From Watersipora subatra (taxonomy: Eukaryota; Bryozoa; Gymnolaemata; Cheilostomatida; Watersiporidae), in assembly GCF_963576615.1 (NCBI RefSeq), contig NC_088712.1, positions 56,690,010 through 56,754,009 of the forward strand: a stretch of 64,000 nt of DNA, given 5' to 3'. Each line of letters starts with the position of its first letter. Position 1 is the stretch's first letter. Positions 50,699-61,140 of the stretch are shown piece by piece. Below the pieces are notes generated by a model, which saw only the letters and a list, made by a program, of their open reading frames with translations, was not told the origin of the DNA and made no database searches. The translations under genes and the position numbers were made by a program.

Positions 50699-51015
50699 CA
50701 TAAAGTATTCTCTTTGTTGGTAGAGGCAAATGCTGTGGTTTGGTATCGCGATGTTCAGGAGCGACAGAAAACGGAGGTTCTGCGTAAGGCATCCGCCAGA
50801 AAAGAGTGATGCAGCTGCCAGCAGGGGATTGATGACGTGAGCTCTGTTCACTCTAGCAGTTGTTTCCCAAGTGTACGATTGGTGACAGGAGGCACAGGTA
50901 ACCTTGAACTCTACCCATCCGCTTTCTCGCACCATCATGAATGAGCAGGAGAGGGCGCAGGCATGACAGTGAAATAGTCGCTGGAGTGCTGTCACACTTA
51001 CTATTATTTTCTCCA
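50699..51015 (-). CDS. THAP-type transposase exon, cysteine-rich region (remnant)
   Basis: The exon runs from about 51015 to a donor at 50698 (GTGTGAG, phase 0, matching the next exon). It encodes LQRLFHCHAC, VTCASCHQSYTWET, NPLLAAASLFSGG and LSLLNIAIP, the order seen in this transposase family (L..LF..C..C ... C..C....W ... N..LSA.ILFSG). The upstream splice phase does not match the exon at 51361-51271 cleanly, which fits a decaying copy. Confidence 0.7.
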
Positions 51016-51270
51016 CTTTGAAGGAGGATTCGGGTCAGAAATCACAACACAATATTTGATTTGCAATAAGATTTGTACAACATCATTTCCTGTTATTATA
51101 TCATATTTGCTTGATCAGAAAAAAAATTAATATATAGCCATGCAATCATGACACAGATTTTACAAAACCTTATCAGAATCCATGATATTGTAAACATAAA
51201 AATGTGAGTAATAACTCTATGGATATCCTTTATATTTTGTCAAGCTTGGTTAAGTTCAGCTCTATCTTAC

Positions 51271-51361
51271 ATGTAATTGGAGAGTGTTTGACGCTGGCCA
51301 ACATAGCGCTCAAACTCTTCCCAGTCTTCAGTGGTTGGCACAAACTCTTCTTCATCTAATA
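51271..51361 (-). CDS. THAP-type transposase linker exon (remnant)
   Basis: After acceptor TTATTAG, two bases complete the codon left open by the THAP exon, then an acidic peptide LDEEEFVPTTEDWEEFERY follows up to ACAT|GTAAGA at 51271. The phase match with the THAP exon supports the pairing. Confidence 0.55.
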
Positions 51362-51751
51362 CTAATAATAATCATCTAATAATATTAATATGCTATTACC
51401 GATGATACCAGAAAATGACAATAACTATTTTATATAACATATCTATAAGTGAGTGGGGTTAAGAAATTTGGCAAAATTAATCGTGAAACTTATATCATTA
51501 TTTTATTAATTATAGATTAATATATTACGTTTTACAGATAGATATGCAGTATGAATTAGTTTTGTTATTATAATAAGAATAATACACGTAATTAAAAAGA
51601 TAAAATACTAATAATATCATATTACAATTAAATGACATTAATATTGTAATATTAAATATAGATTAATACAGTAGTATTAGGAGAATACTAGAAAATAACC
51701 CGAGGTACTACTACTAATACAAGTAGTAGTTCATAAAATAAATTACTCACG

Positions 51752-51979
51752 TGCTTTGGTGACACGTGGAGTATGCAAACAGGTTAGAAAACATGCCGCC
51801 TTTAAAATGGCAAAAACAAAGGTAAGAGTGAGCAGGCGAAAAAATAAAGTTTGTCACATCCAGCTTCACCCAGTTGCTCCACGCCTGGTGAAGGTCTGGT
51901 CTTTTCTCTGCTCTTGGCCAAGAAAAAAGGTGCTTCTCAGCTTGCCAGCTGCACAAACACGATGTGGTTTGTTAGACAT
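51752..51979 (-). pseudogene. THAP zinc-finger exon of the transposase (frameshifted)
   Basis: From ATG 51979-51977 the frame reads MSNKPHRVCAAG, then a shift is needed to continue as QAEKHLFSWPRAEKRPDLHQ, AWSNWVKLDVTNFIFSP and SYLCFCHF, ending at a donor CAC|GTGAGT (51751, phase 1). The pattern C..(C) ... LF.WP ... W...V ... F.P ... LC..HF is the C2CH THAP fold, the site-specific DNA-binding domain of Kolobok and P-type transposases. One Cys of the first pair is lost at the frameshift. Confidence 0.75.
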
Positions 51980-52593
51980 TATGACGACTTGAAATTAACA
52001 AGTTTAATACGAGAAAGCGGGTCTGTTATTTGCGATAAATCCAACTTGAACTGAAACTAACATTATCTGATCATGTGACTTACAATTCCCGCCATATGGC
52101 GCGAACAATTTCTACAGCATTTTTTAACCATCATAGCGGACCAAAAGGCTCATCATGTTTATCAGAGGATGATATGCAATCGTTCAAGCTAAGTTTAAAA
52201 AATTAAACATATTTTTATGCTAGGTTTTGAGATATCAGTGCTCAAAGTTGCAGCATTACGATGCCGATAAAATAGACACGTAAGAACAATAGACATGGTT
52301 TTTATTGCAAGCGTGAAGTATATTTGTGAAAATATTTTGACGAATAAGGATGCATGAAAGTGTAAACATAAACTATCTCGCACGCATACGTCACATTTTA
52401 GCCGTTTCGGAAAACGAATCCAAACTAGGGCGGTCTCGTGTGGCTGCGATTTTCTGTTCGTTTTTGAGCTTTTAAGAGCTTTTAATCACATTCCCACATA
52501 TTTGGCACCTACAAGACAACAGAGTAAGACATGGCGAATATTTTGATACCAAATACATGTAACTGTAATGTGAATTTTATTGCAAGTCAACCT

Positions 52594-52905
52594 TTAAGAG
52601 AGCTGTATTGTTGGTGTAGGAGTAAGACACAGCCTAGAGCACTGATGAGATACAAAATAACATAGTGTTGTATTGTTCAAGAAATTTGGTTTGGGAGTTA
52701 CTCCATTTTAAAGTAAGACAACTGGCAAAGTCAGAAATTGAAAATATGCTAATAATATCGGTCAGCATCCTAAAGATATAATATTTGGAACAATTTGTTT
52801 CAAAACAGTCTTTCGTAGAGGTAAAAAGCTAGCGACTAACACTGATAATCACACTACACGCCCTCGGGTTGGCGCTGATAAATACTAAAATATATAGTTA
52901 TATTT
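52594..52905. other. Short spacer between the TTAA element and a minus-strand gene
   Basis: No gene seen. It would contain the 3' UTR of the minus-strand gene ending at 52906. No clear poly(A) signal was assigned. Confidence 0.4.
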
Positions 52906-53467
52906 TTATAGAATTAAATCTTTATTTCCAATCAGATCACTAGCACGTGTTGAGTTTTTAGAGTCCTCCCCAAACAACTTCACTGTTGCCTCCCTACTCA
53001 CAGAAGCTAACCCTTGTACGCTTTTCTCTGCGTGTGAAGCTTGCTGCGTTTCATGTTGCTCCTGATCAATCACTGGCTCTGTAAGATCTGTCGTAATTTG
53101 TGGCACATCTTTGGCATTATAATTCCCCACATCTCTGCTCTTAAGTCCTTTTGTGTACTTCCTTTTCCTGGATTTTCTACGTTTTCTTGGAGCTTTCACT
53201 TCCATAACTGTAGGAACTGGAGAACCGAAATAAATGGAGTTATCTTCTTCTGCTTGATTACCTGAGATGACTTTAGTCTGTGATATGTCTAGTGCAGACC
53301 TTTTCATGCTATCGGCTGCTTGATTACCTGAGATGACTTTAGGATTCTGTGATATGTCTAGTGCAGACCTTTTCATGCTATCGGCTGCTGGCGTTAAATG
53401 TGTGCTCGCCGAATCTAAAAGCATTAATGGCTGTAATACTGTCTCTCTGTCTGTTCGTTGTACTACA
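52906..53467 (-). CDS. C-terminal exon of an unidentified basic/acidic-tail protein
   Basis: On the minus strand an acceptor CTTTCTAG precedes 53467, and one base completes a split codon. Then 186 codons run to TAA at 52908-52906. The peptide is polar and low in hydrophobics. It contains a strong nuclear-localisation-like cluster PRKRRKSRKRKY and an acidic, Gln-rich C-terminal third. A 22-24-residue segment (AADSMKRSALDISQ...VISGNQ) is duplicated in tandem. No enzyme domain is recognised; a chromatin or nuclear scaffold role is only a guess from the basic cluster. The acceptor phase fits the donor of the coiled-coil exon at 61141, so both may belong to one gene. Confidence 0.65.
53249..53392. 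repeat. 66/72-bp tandem duplication inside the coding exon
   Basis: The segment GCTTGATTACCTGAGATGAC...CATGCTATCGGCTGC occurs twice in a row. The copies differ by a six-base (two-codon) indel, so the reading frame is kept. Confidence 0.9.
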
Positions 53468-53479
53468 CTAGAAAGTAAG

Positions 53480-54195
53480 TCTGTCTTCTGTACCACACTA
53501 AAAGGTAAGTCTGGCTGCTACACCTCACTAAAATGTAAGTCTGTCTACTGTATCACACTAAAAGGTAAGTCTGTCAGCTGTACCACACTAAAAAGTATGT
53601 CTGTCTGCTGTACCACACTAAAATGTAAGTCTGTCTACTGTATCACACTTAAAGGTAAGCATGTCTGCTGTACAACTCTAAAAGGTAAGCATGTCTGCTG
53701 TACCACACTAAAATTTATGTCTGTCTGCTGTACCACACTAAAATGTATGTCTATCTGCTGTACCACACTCAAAGGTAAGTCTGTCTACTGTATCACACTC
53801 AAAGGTAAGCATAGCTGCTGTACAACTCTAAAAGGTAAGCATGTCTGCTGTACCACACTAAAATTTATGTCAGTCTGCTGTACCACACTCAAAGGTAAGT
53901 CTGTCTGCTGTACCACACTCAAAGGTAAGTCTGTCTGCTGTATCACACTAAAATGTAAGTCTGTCTACTGTATCACACTCAAAGGTAAGTCTGTCTGCTG
54001 TACCACACTAAAATGTATGTCTGTCTGCTGTACCACACTAAAATGTAAGTCTGTCTACTGTATCACACTTAAAGGTAAGCATGTCTGCTGTACAACTCTA
54101 AAAGGTAAGTATGCCTGCTGTACCACACTAAAATATAAGTCTGTCTGCTGTATCACACTAAAATGTATGTCTGTCTGCTGTACCACATAAAAAAC
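53480..54195 (+). repeat. 30-bp minisatellite carrying a splice-donor consensus in most units
   Basis: About 24 units of TGTACCACACTAAAAGGTAAGTCTGTCTGC-type sequence. Many units contain AAAG|GTAAGT on the plus strand; on the minus strand the same bases read CTTACCTTTTAG|TG, an acceptor-like pyrimidine tract plus AG. It starts about 13 bp from the minus-strand exon acceptor, whose own sequence (CTTACTTTCTAG|TG) is a diverged unit. The 285-codon plus-strand open frame results from the 30-bp period. Confidence 0.92.
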
Positions 54196-54469
54196 TAAGC
54201 CTGTTTACAGCTACAGCTCACTAAAATGTAGTCAAGTGATTACAGTTCAGTTTGTTTTAAATTAGACACCAATTCCATTACAATGGGAATAAGCGTGAGC
54301 ATTACGGAACAATTTATTTTACATAACAGATTACTCAAAGTTTCAGTTGATTGTGATGAAACCGTCTCATAACCCTAACAGTAATATCTATAGTCTATAT
54401 TTTTTTTTCTGCCACACAATATAAACAACTATTTTTCTTGACATTAAAATTTGGCGATTTGTGTACTGA

Positions 54470-55425
54470 CTATATACGTTATAAAAAGATATACGTTGCT
54501 CGCCATGGCGAGTGCAGCATTATCCGTTATGGCAAAAACCAATTCGCAAACAGATAAAAGATAAAATTTTAGTTGGAAGTTTGAAGTTTACTAAAATACA
54601 TACTAAAACTTCCTTAAAGTATGTTCTTAGTAAACTAAATTCATATGAGTTAAATTCAGTGTTTATGTTACCCGTCTGTCTCGAAGGTAAAAACTCTCCA
54701 CGTAGTACATCGTAATGTTATATTATCTTACTGATCATAACCACAAAGTACACTAAAGTTATTGTATGTACCTATAGTTACCAAGGTTAACCTGTTGTTT
54801 TGTTACCATTTTTAATGACGATGATTTTTACTAGGAGGTGATTGCATTAGATAATTACTATGGGTTTCTATACCACTCTATGTACATCTATTACTATATT
54901 CTACGATATTTTTGCACGCAAAATGCTACGCTATAATTACAATAAAACTTATTTGGTATACAATTATATGATTTCAGTTCGTTTCAGTGTTGGCATGCAA
55001 AAATCAGCATGCCAATTGTTGCATGCCAACACTGAAACGAACTAAAATCATATAAATGTATACCAAATAATTTTGCATTGTCATTGTAGCAAAACAGACT
55101 ATATATAGCCATTACTTGCTAATGATTTTACATTTACATTTAATCACCTTTACATTTTTATTTTTCCGCCTAATTTATTTCAACAAAGCACTTTTTTCAA
55201 GTTATGAAGTTTGAAAGTTACAGTTGTTTGACAAATTCTGAAAACCTTAACAGTTGTTTTTATTTTTTCTCCTAATTTATTTCAACTATATCTATTCTCA
55301 CATAATGTGTAATTTGAAAGTTAGAATGGCTAATTTTGTTACAAATTAAGTTAAATACAAATCAATTTTCTGTCCAGGGACTTTTTTATTATCCGGGTGC
55401 CACCAGGTAGCACAGCTAGTATATA
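54470..55425 (+). mobile_element. Helitron-like non-autonomous element (partner in reverse at 62780-63620)
   Basis: Left part CGCAAACAGATAAAAGATAA, then a GTTTACTAAAA...AAACTT hairpin-like region, GTTACCAAGGTTAAC, and a right end TTATTATCCGGGTGCC...ACAGCTAGT that looks like the GCCGGG...CTAGT terminus of animal Helitrons. The reverse copy ends CCAGGC...CATTCAGTCTAT. The left terminus is approximate. Confidence 0.5.
54952..55067. repeat. 48-bp-arm palindrome inside the Helitron-like element
   Basis: 54952-54999 and 55020-55067 are inverted with 46 of 48 positions matching. The inner bases TGGCATGC/GCATGCCA form a second nested hairpin. The reverse copy at 62780-63620 lacks it, so it is a later insertion. 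Confidence 0.85.
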
Positions 55426-55851
55426 TATAACTCTTAGGGTTTGTCATTTGTCCGACAAGTGTGTAGTTATAGCGATAAAGTTTTACAAACAAAAATTCAG
55501 TTTCCTCAGGATTTGAACTTGGAACCTACAGGCCCGCAAACAGGTGTGCTAAACCAGTAGGCCATGTGGTCACATTGCTACACTACAGATACACATCATA
55601 TTTATTACAACTAGCTAGCTGTTGTGGTGAATAACTGTGAATATACTTATTACACCTGATAATTCACCCTCCATGTGGTACGCTTTAAGAGCATGATGTA
55701 ATAATTTTTCCTATTGCTGGTTTAGGTTATAATAACAGCTCAAGTTACTCAAATAATTGGGTAAAAAACTTAACCAATCAAAAACAAGTTTTTTATTCAA
55801 AAATCTTTTATTACTTTTACAATGCCGGGCATGAGCATGCTAGTAGAGACA
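55426..55851 (+). mobile_element. Second Helitron-like short element, with antisense tRNA-like block
   Basis: It begins in a TATATATATAACTCTTAG motif directly after the previous CTAGT end and closes with ATGCCGGGCATGAGCATGCTAGT-type sequence, where ATGCC-G-GGCAT forms a small hairpin before CTAG|T. Inside, 55500-55590 is an inverted tRNA-like block (GGATTTGAACTTGGAACC, GGCCATGTGGTCAC). Confidence 0.5.
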
Positions 55852-56269
55852 GACTGCGTGTAATCACCATTCATCCACTACTATACATGGGAAATGTACT
55901 TACTTATCTTCAGAGTTGGAATTCCACCATCTAAAATTTGAAATAAATCAACAGTATTCTTTCAACAAGTTGAAAGAATTTTCTCACTTGTCATTATTTT
56001 GGCATGTCATTTTTATTTAGAAAATATATCATTCAAACAACGTTTAGTTTAAATGTGAGGCTTCACTTTAACCTCAGAAAGAAATACTTTCATCATAAAC
56101 ATGCTGCATAAAAGGATAATTTGTTCGGAGATTTGCTTCCATTTTGGAACAGACATTCCTTGAAAAATCTACTGCAGTACATTTAACTTGTTCTACAGTC
56201 TAAAAACCTGTGACGAATTTTTATCTTATTATTAATTATTTTATCTGAATTATTCATATCATAGCAACT

Positions 56270-56480
56270 AGCATCCTGACAAAATAGTGTGGCGTGAGGG
56301 ATCATGAGGCGTAATCACTACACATACAATTGTCTTTAGATGAAACAAAGGGCACAGGGCACAGATGGTAGGATGGAAAGCCAAACATCCGAGTTCGACT
56401 TCTGTGCAATGCAAACTCTTTTCTAACGATTTTAGCATGACTTCATATAGACAGACAGATAGACACAGCTTTTGGTATAG
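56270..56480 (+). repeat. tRNA-like repeat, copy h
   Basis: Leader ATCCTGACAAAATAGTGTGG...GATCATGAGGCGTAATCA, then GGGCACAGATGGTAGGATGG, a B-box-like CGAGTTCGACTTC (about 56391) and AGACAGACAGATAGACAC. Confidence 0.55.
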
Positions 56481-59449
56481 CGAAGAATTGCATATAACAA
56501 TTACTGCATTATTATAATAATAACAAATAACACAAACGCCTTACATTGATGTATAAAAAACTGTAAAACATACAGTAGATGCTGCTATAGCGTATACCTC
56601 CTATAATGTGAGCTCAAAATTACGTAAATAACTTATTCAAAATTTTTGCTTCGTATGACAGAAAAATCCAAATAATGTATAGTGTCAAGTAGGGGCAACT
56701 TCTCAAACTCGATTGAAATAGTAACATATTTCATCGCACTTGTGAGAGAAAAACGATGTACAAATGTATGGCGTTATACCTATTATATACAATTTTTAGG
56801 ACTTTTAGTTCGTCGTGATAGATCGTCAGATGTGTTGACAAAATAGAGAGTAGGTAGCTGCGCAATTGTTTATAAATATTGTACGTACTTAGAGGCGATT
56901 AATTTATGCAGACGTTACAGCATTGGTTTACTAATACGAATGAATGTCACAAGTTGAGTGTATCGCCGATAGTCATCTTTTATCCTAACCTTGACCTCTG
57001 GATACAGATAGATGACGAACAGGTAGATGCCGCTCTTTTTCATTGTAAAATATAATTTTTTATTACTTTATTGTAGTCTTTAAAATATTTATGAGTAGTT
57101 TTACTTTGCAGAATAAACTTTACTGTCTAAAACAATAAACAAATCGATGCAAATAGACGTCGAAAATGTGCGTTTCCCGTCAACTTGTTGAGGAATTGCC
57201 GCAATCAGTTTATAAAACCAGTGAAATCGATCAAAAAAGGGTGTGGTTTCTGCTTATTGTATGGCCAAAGAGGTGAGTTTGGAAAGATTTTGGAACGGAT
57301 TAGGCAAATTGTATGTATTTTACTGTTTGCGTAAAGTAAAATCCCCATAACATAAACGTTCTTAGAACGGATTGTTTAGGTTTATGGAGCTTTTACTATA
57401 ATACATGTATGTTAATAACAACAGTCTAATATGTTACCTCATTGCAGGACTGACAAGGGAATCATAAAGCTTGCATACCTTGATTAGGTAGATTAAGTGG
57501 ACTCGTACTAGCTCTAAAACAGATAATATCTCAGTTAGGAATGTGCATCAGTCAGCCAGCAAATTTTGCAGCTGCACATTTTTAAATTCTATTGCTCGTT
57601 ATAATTTGTCATAACAACAATACAAAGCTTTTTGATCTGCAGAATAATCAAGTTTGATTCTCTGTCAATAAATCTTAAAAAGTAACTTGCACATATTTGT
57701 ATTAGATTTTATTGGAAAGTATCGGTATTTTTCTATCATTTGTGATTTTGATGTTTGAGGTAATCTGACTGCCAGGATGTTTCAAGATTAAAATTGACAA
57801 AATTTGATCGCTGTCAAAATGCACAGAAGAAAAATGTGTGCAAAGACTTTTTCATAACGGATGTCAGTAGTTGTAAATCTTGCTTATAAGTGATAAATAT
57901 GCAACAAGTATCAAGTACTTATATGTTTTCATAGCATTTAGAAGGAAACATTGGAAAATTTCCAACCAACCTAATGTATCTTTAAATTATTTGAAACATG
58001 TATAGCAACGTATCTGAAGTTGTATTTAAAACTTTATTATAGCAGACAAGAGCAAATACCAAATAAAATACAACAATTGAGATGCGGAACAGTACTACTT
58101 GAACGCAATAGTCAATGTCATAATAACAGGAAATGCGAAATATGTCTGCTGACATCATTTTGGAGATGTAATGTATTTGTCGTCTGAGTATTTTAACCAC
58201 GATCAAGTTTTGTCAATTTCAATCTATAAACATCCTGACAATTAGATCACCTCAAACGTCAGAAACAATCTCAAATGATAGAAAAATACTGATATACTTT
58301 GTGATAAAATCTACTAAAATTTTGTGTAAGTTCATCTGCATATTTACGCCTGACGCCCTATTTTATAATCTGCCAATGGTTCATTGATGGCAGTTAAATT
58401 CACATATAGTTCAGACGCAAGCAAAATAGCAGACCGTTCAAAGGCTGACACTTAACATCTCTTAACGTTATGCAAGTTAACTCTCATTTACGGCAGCAAG
58501 TACTTTATCATGCTATTTGATCTTTTGTAAGTTTCAGCCGACTCTGTAGTGTTTATACCAAGATCATTTTTTTGGAGTTGCTTCCACACATACCAGATCT
58601 GTTTAGTGTAAAACGCAAAACGGTTGTAAAACAGTTTCTTCAGCCACTGGTATATGACCAGTAAAATGCTGTATACTATGTTTGTTTGTTTGTTTTTGAC
58701 AGCCATCATTGTATCGTATTGGAGTATCGTCAATCATATCGTACTATAGCGCCAAAAATACAAACGATGGTGTTAGATGTTAGTTATTAATTCTGGATCG
58801 ACTCGCTTTTGTGTTTATGCTGATAAGTGGTAAAAATAGAATGGATATCAATGCTGTATTTCATTGGCTAAAAAAGTGACCCATTTTGTATAATCGAAGC
58901 TTGAGTTGGTTTGGTAGTCTTTTCAAATTATAAGCCTTTCCAACTCTCTCAGCGAGTACACAACTCCGGCTAATCACCATGGTGTTAAGGCACCTTCGAC
59001 ATGTGAGCCGCTTTGCCCGACATATCGACAAGCATCATCTGACAAGCATTGCCTAACTCAAGGTTCTGCAACCTTTTCCACTCAAAGAGCCATTTGGACC
59101 CGTTTTTCGCAGGAAAGAATGCAATGGGAGCCACAAATCCCCTTTGATATTTTAAATTAAAAAATACATAAATACTACATGTAACGTTTTTGTTTAGCTT
59201 TTAATGCTTTTATACCATATTTACAACATAAAACAAAAAAGTGTGGCATGTATAATGATTTACCTGCTGAAAAATAAAACTTTTGCAAAGAACAATAAAA
59301 TAGCTAATAATAACTTGATTGTAACGTGAAAATATGACATTGTTTATAAGGTTACTTTCAAGAAAAATTTCAACTTCATGTTTAATTCAGTCCTTCTTTA
59401 AACAAAACGCTGAACTTAAATTCTAACTGCAGCAAATGTCATTCATGCA

Positions 59450-59645
59450 GCATTTTTTGCTCAAATTAGCCTTACGCATCAGTTCTGAAACAGCCTTTTT
59501 TCTCTCATCTCCCTCTGGATATTTTTTTAGCAAAAGCTGCGTGTTTATTCTAAAAGTGTATTGCGATATTTGGCACAGTGTTTGCAAATTTATCATTACA
59601 TATTAAACAAACTGGTGAACCAGTCTCATCAGCAGTGAAAGCAAA
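59450..59645 (-). pseudogene. hAT transposase N-terminal remnant (zinc-finger region)
   Basis: On the minus strand, FAFTADETGSPVCLICNDKF starts at 59645, the CxxC of a BED-like finger as in ZBED5/FAM200-type hAT transposases. After a stop and frame change the same strand reads YPEGDERKKAVSELMRKANL (59526 to about 59450). The finger's His/Cys pair and the whole catalytic core are missing. Its position inside intact hAT ends supports the assignment. Confidence 0.7.
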
Positions 59646-59716
59646 CAAATCAGCCCACGTAGTACTTATGTTCTATTTTCACTCTCATTTTTCTTTCCTT
59701 AGTATTTGCTACAGTT

Positions 59717-59985
59717 TGCTTACCTGGGGTTTGCCTACCTGGGGTTTGCCTACCTGGGGTTTGCCTACCTGGGGTTTGCCTACCTGGGGTTTGCCTACCT
59801 GGGGTTTGCCTACCTGGGGTTTGCCTACCTGGGGTTTGCCTACCTGGGGTTTGCCTACCTGGGGTTTGCCTACCTGGGGTTTGCCTACCTGGGGTTTGCC
59901 TACCTGGGGTTTGCCTACCTGGGGTTTGCCTACCTGGGGTTTGCTTACCTGGGGTTTGCCTACCTGGGGTTTGCCTACCTGGGGT
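59717..59985 (+). repeat. 15-bp minisatellite, 18 units
   Basis: The unit is GCCTACCTGGGGTTT, nearly perfect; only the first and one late unit read GCTTACC. Because 15 is a multiple of 3, two frames stay open across it. It sits inside the hAT element. Confidence 0.97.
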
Positions 59986-60480
59986 AAAAAATCAAGAAGT
60001 GTCGTGCCGGCTGGTGTAATTTTGGCAGTTTTATTGGGGCATCAATAATGACGCATAACATACAAAAATGTTCCAGCTATCACCTTAATTACAATTTTTT
60101 AAATTATATTACAAAATTTAGTGATAAAACTTCTATATTTTTATGAATTACTCAGCATAATTATGGTGAAAAAATGGAAAAAATCAAAATCAGAGGGAGC
60201 CGCAGTGATGGGATGAAAGAGTCGCATGCGGCTCTGGAACTGTGGGTTGCTAATTTCTGGCCTAACTGCTTATCTGAGTAGCAGAACTTGCGTGATAAAC
60301 CGCGGTAGACTGATTCACATTACAGACGGCAGCCAACGGGGCTCACTCAAAGTCGGATGTATTGCTCATCGCAAAAATTCAACAGCTTTATTCTTAGCAA
60401 AGTTGTAAAAAGTTTTAAATTCTCACACTTATGTTGACTTGCATAACTGTTAGTGATTTGTATTCGTTATTATTTTAAAA

Positions 60481-60601
60481 GATAAAGCCACTCCACAATG
60501 CATTGTGGTACATGATAAACCACTTCCTAGTCAAAAAGATATGGATAAAGACACTCCGCAATGCATTGTGGTATATGATAAACCACTTCCTAGTCAAAAA
60601 G
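60481..60601 (+). repeat. 63-bp tandem duplication with CAATGCATTG palindrome
   Basis: Two copies of GATAAAG(C/A)CACTCC(A/G)CAATGCATTGTGGTA...CCTAGTCAAAAAG in direct order. Confidence 0.9.
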
Positions 60602-61140
60602 TATGTTCACAATATTTTCAACTGTTTTTTATGTAGTTCTGTCATAAATTATTAAACTACCCAATGATTACCGCCTTTTTTCTTATTGGCACTTTTGCGG
60701 GAGCAATATTAACTTGTTTAATTACCACTACTGCGCGCATTTTAACCGCAATCAAGCTTTGGCAATTTGAATCTTGAAACATCTTTGCATTCAGATCACG
60801 TTAATCAATCAAAAACAATCGCAAATGAATCAAAAACTTAATAACTTCTGATAAAAATCCACTAAAGTTTTGTGTAAGTTTATCTTCATGTAAATATTGG
60901 TAAAGTATACAATAATGCTGTTCAGTTTACAAATTTTAGATTTCTGTTATGAGAAATGCCTTTCTTCGTATGCTTTCATCTCAAAGTGTCAGCCTATAAA
61001 ATCGCTCTGCAGACTATTTCACTTGTTTCTCCGCTACAGACACCCAGGTAACTGACAGGCCGAGTATTGAATGTTCAATATTTTGCTAGGAGAACAAGCC
61101 TAAAAGCCTAAGGCTAAAATCAAATGTAAATCACACTCAC

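Larger units (their letters stand above)
48287..52593. mobile_element. TTAA-flanked 4.3-kb THAP-transposase element (Kolobok-like)
   Basis: TTAA flanks both ends (48283-48286 and 52594-52597). The termini start AGGTTGACTTGCAA and stay inverted-repeat for well over 100 bp, including GGTATCAAAA, CGCCATGTCTTACTCTGTTG and AAGCTCTTAAAAGCTC. The minus strand carries THAP and DDE-type transposase exons; the plus strand carries a P2X7-C-terminal-domain-like gene. TTAA target sites and a THAP-bearing transposase are features of the Kolobok superfamily. Stops and frameshifts show this copy is no longer autonomous. The same termini bound the 904-bp MITE at 10589-11492. Confidence 0.9.
59059..60259. mobile_element. 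hAT transposon remnant, 1201 bp, with 8-bp target duplication
   Basis: GCCTAACT is present at 59051-59058 and 60260-60267. The termini CAAGGTTCTGCAACC and GGTTGCTAATTTCTG are imperfect inverted repeats (GCAACC core exact). Subterminal AGAGCC(A/G) motifs and GAGTCGCATGCGGCTCTGG near the right end are typical of this hAT group. A broken transposase N-terminus (59450-59645, minus) and an 18-unit 15-bp array lie inside. Confidence 0.9.
53468..61140. other. Interval between two minus-strand exons (possible 7.7-kb intron)
   Basis: Contents: the 30-bp array, Helitron-like copies (54470-55851), a palindrome, tRNA-like repeats, copies of the dispersed core repeat (57665-57820, 58198-58335, 60745-60880), the hAT element and a 63-bp tandem duplication. 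No other exon recognised. Confidence 0.5.

Noticed and set aside
53333-54190. 285-codon plus-strand frame with CCTTLKGKSV-like repeats
   Set aside because: The 30-bp period keeps any frame open; it overlaps antisense to a better-supported exon and has no start context or domain.
56571-57400. TA-flanked element with CAGTAGATGCTGC and partner end
   Set aside because: The proposed ends share only a few bases and the right terminus is ambiguous.
59578-60048. 156-codon frame with LPTWG repeats and an overlapping AYLGF frame
   Set aside because: It follows from the 15-bp period inside the hAT element; the meaningful coding remnant there is on the minus strand.
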